Positions 62,631-64,000 of a stretch of DNA of 64,000 nucleotides are shown piece by piece. The notes below the pieces were generated by a model that saw nothing but the letters and a program-made list of their open reading frames with translations, had not been told where the DNA came from and searched no databases. This stretch comes from Candidatus Thiodiazotropha sp. CDECU1 (GTDB taxonomy: Bacteria; Pseudomonadota; Gammaproteobacteria; Chromatiales; Chromatiaceae). The position numbers were made by a program, and so were the translations under genes. The DNA lies in the NCBI RefSeq assembly GCF_963455295.1, contig NZ_OY734020.1, positions 2,108,001 through 2,172,000 on the forward strand, written 5' to 3'. The number at the start of each line of letters is the position of its first letter. Position 1 is the stretch's first letter.

Positions 62631-63794
62631 ATGTATCCTCGAGACTTGGAATCCATTCTTGAGCAGGTCCAGCACATAGCAAAAGGTGTAGTCGCTAAAA
62701 ACGCCTTCGATGTCGATAAGCAAGCACGCTGGCCAGAGGAGGGCCTTCGCGCGTTGCAGCAGGCAGGGATTGCCGGGCTGTCTGTGCCCGTAGAATACGG
62801 GGGTCTTGGGCATGGCTCATTTGCTGTCGCTCAGGTATGCGAACTGCTCGGACAGGAATGTGCATCTACGGCAATGTGTTTTGGCATGCATTGCGTGGGT
62901 TCAGCTGTGCTCTCTGCCAAGGCAACAACAGACCAACAAGAGCGTTTTCTACATCCAATTTCTGCTGGGGAGCATCTCACAACGCTTTCCCTTAGCGAGG
63001 CGGGGACTGGCTCTCATTTCTATATACCTAATACACGCTTGGATGCTAAATCCCCGGAAAAGTATCACGTTACAGGCACCAAGACATTTGTAACCAACGG
63101 CCAGCATGCGGATTCATACGTTATCTCAACTGTGGCAGCTGACCAGGATGGCCCAATGGGTGAGTTTTCCTGTATTGTGGTGCCCGCTGACGCTAAAGGT
63201 TTGAGTTGGGGACCTCCCTGGTCTGGATTGGGAATGCGCGGTAACTCATCCACCAGCCTGACCTTGGATAAGGTAGCTATAACCCGAGACAACTTGCTTG
63301 GCGAAGAGGGTGATCAGATATGGTATGTGTTTCAAGTCGTTGCACCATTTTTTCTTATGGCAATGACGGGCACCTACCTGGGTATAGCGAGTGCTGCCTT
63401 GGAAGAGGCGAGAATCCATCTACTCAGACGTCAATACACCGAAAGTGGAACAGGGCTTTCTCAACTACCTGTCGTGCAACACCGACTTGGAACGCTATGG
63501 GGGATGTTGGAGCGGACCCGACGTCTGTGCTACCACGCGGCAGCAACTTTTGATGCTGGAGATCCAGATGCACTTCCGACGGTGTTTACAGCGAAGGCAG
63601 AGGTTGCTGATTGCGCAGTGACCGTAGTCAATGAGGTTATGACACTAACGGGGGGGCTTGCTTACCGAGACGACTCTCGACTGCATCAACTTTTACGTGA
63701 TGCTAGAGCAGCACATGTTATGGCTCCCACTACAGACATGCTGCGAACATGGACAGGTAGAGTATTACTCGGCCTGCCAATATTGGGGGTATAA
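62631..63794 (+). CDS. Acyl-CoA dehydrogenase-family flavoprotein without the usual catalytic Glu
   Basis: 387 residues with the family's three-domain order: helical N-terminus (LQQAGIAGLSVPVEYGGLGH), beta domain (TLSLSEAGTGSHFYIPNTR, VTGTKTFVTNGQHADSYV, LGMRGNSSTSLTL) and helical C-terminus (VNEVMTLTGGLAYRDDS). Where most members have Tyr-Glu-Gly with the catalytic Glu, this one reads His362-Val-Met-Ala365-Pro, so it may be a monooxygenase-like or other flavoprotein, or use a Glu elsewhere. Divergent from FadL; its neighbours suggest work on a sulfur- or lipid-like substrate. Confidence 0.85.
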   Translation: MYPRDLESILEQVQHIAKGVVAKNAFDVDKQARWPEEGLRALQQAGIAGLSVPVEYGGLGHGSFAVAQVCELLGQECASTAMCFGMHCVGSAVLSAKATTDQQERFLHPISAGEHLTTLSLSEAGTGSHFYIPNTRLDAKSPEKYHVTGTKTFVTNGQHADSYVISTVAADQDGPMGEFSCIVVPADAKGLSWGPPWSGLGMRGNSSTSLTLDKVAITRDNLLGEEGDQIWYVFQVVAPFFLMAMTGTYLGIASAALEEARIHLLRRQYTESGTGLSQLPVVQHRLGTLWGMLERTRRLCYHAAATFDAGDPDALPTVFTAKAEVADCAVTVVNEVMTLTGGLAYRDDSRLHQLLRDARAAHVMAPTTDMLRTWTGRVLLGLPILGV

Positions 63795-63798
63795 GTCG

Positions 63799-64000
63799 TG
63801 AGTCGTGCGATCAAAGGGAGTGAACGTGGTGAGTTACATAATCAGTATAAGGATGGAAAACATCAGCCTCAAGAAGTTGATGCCAGGTTAGGTGTTTCCA
63901 CTAACAATTTAGTATCCAGTGGTATTATGGGAAATGTTGCACTTCTTAATGTTGACCCGCCTATCTACCGCTTGATCCATGAGAAGCTAAATTCAAAACT
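63799..64000 (+). CDS. Unidentified gene cut by the window end
   Basis: A frame opens with GTG at 63799, four bases past the preceding stop, and runs to the window edge (67 codons). The visible part is polar at first (SRAIKGSERGELHNQYKDGK) and ends in a helix-like YRLIHEKLNSK. I do not recognise it. Close spacing suggests an operon with the acyl-CoA dehydrogenase-like gene. Confidence 0.55.

Noticed and set aside
1-64000. tRNA, rRNA, CRISPR arrays, insertion sequences, integrases
   Set aside because: None seen: no regularly spaced repeats, no transposase or integrase sequence, no tRNA-like TTCGA arm with CCA-type end in the gaps read.

Overview
The window comes from a gram-negative, respiratory, C1-oxidising proteobacterium. 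The set of genes (bacterial tetrahydromethanopterin (H4MPT) formaldehyde oxidation, PQQ synthesis, methanethiol oxidase, copper resistance, nitrite assimilation with sigma-54 signals, GTP-type PEP carboxykinase) fits a gammaproteobacterium, possibly a sulfur-oxidising or symbiotic lineage. That placement is inference from gene content; the window has no rRNA or other phylogenetic marker. No PQQ-dependent methanol dehydrogenase gene lies in the window, so the alcohol dehydrogenase served by this PQQ is expected elsewhere.

Layout. (1) 1-790: 3' part of a proline iminopeptidase gene, then a short region with two inverted-repeat elements. (2) 1168-4371: pqqABCDE on the minus strand, including a 24-residue pqqA and an intercistronic hairpin. 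(3) 4819-9495: fhcBADC on the minus strand, the formyltransferase/hydrolase complex. (4) 10149-29377: a long block, almost all on the plus strand, for H4MPT and methylofuran cofactors: beta-RFAP synthase, mtdB, mch, fae, several ATP-grasp ligases, a CitG-like protein, a HisA-like barrel, MfnB/E/F-like proteins, pabB, two PTPS-family proteins, a dihydropteroate-synthase-like protein, DUF447, a carboxynorspermidine-decarboxylase-like protein and a nucleotidyltransferase. Many genes overlap by 1-17 bases. (5) 29378-36153: gene relics, a DUF2380 protein and an AT-richer patch of surface-glycan genes (WbqC, sulfotransferase, DegT aminotransferase, TPR/O-GlcNAc transferase). (6) 36154-43596: DUF2235 hydrolase, then a copper/metal island (copA, copB, cytochrome c, DUF411, DUF4399, HMA-like, ACR3). 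(7) 43626-52623: nitrite assimilation (nirB, nirD, nirC), a phosphatase-kinase fusion, pckG and a NIT-ANTAR antiterminator, with a sigma-54 promoter and an attenuator in front of nirB. (8) 52765-54057: SprT-like and WGR genes. (9) 54245-64000: methanethiol oxidase mtoX between a SCO gene and a SCO-cytochrome c peroxidase fusion, a sigma-54 activator, a FadL porin and an acyl-CoA-dehydrogenase-like flavoprotein.

How it fits together. Formaldehyde from methanol, or from methanethiol via MtoX, would be captured by Fae on H4MPT, oxidised by MtdB and Mch, and released as formate by FhcABCD. The large block makes the two unusual cofactors this route needs. MtoX is copper dependent in characterised members, so the SCO proteins and the copper island are plausible partners. 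The most interesting signals are a perfect sigma-54 promoter with an upstream inverted repeat in front of mtoX next to a sigma-54 activator gene, a PTPS-family protein with a lost metal ligand and a new N-terminal region, and a decarboxylase embedded in the methylofuran genes.
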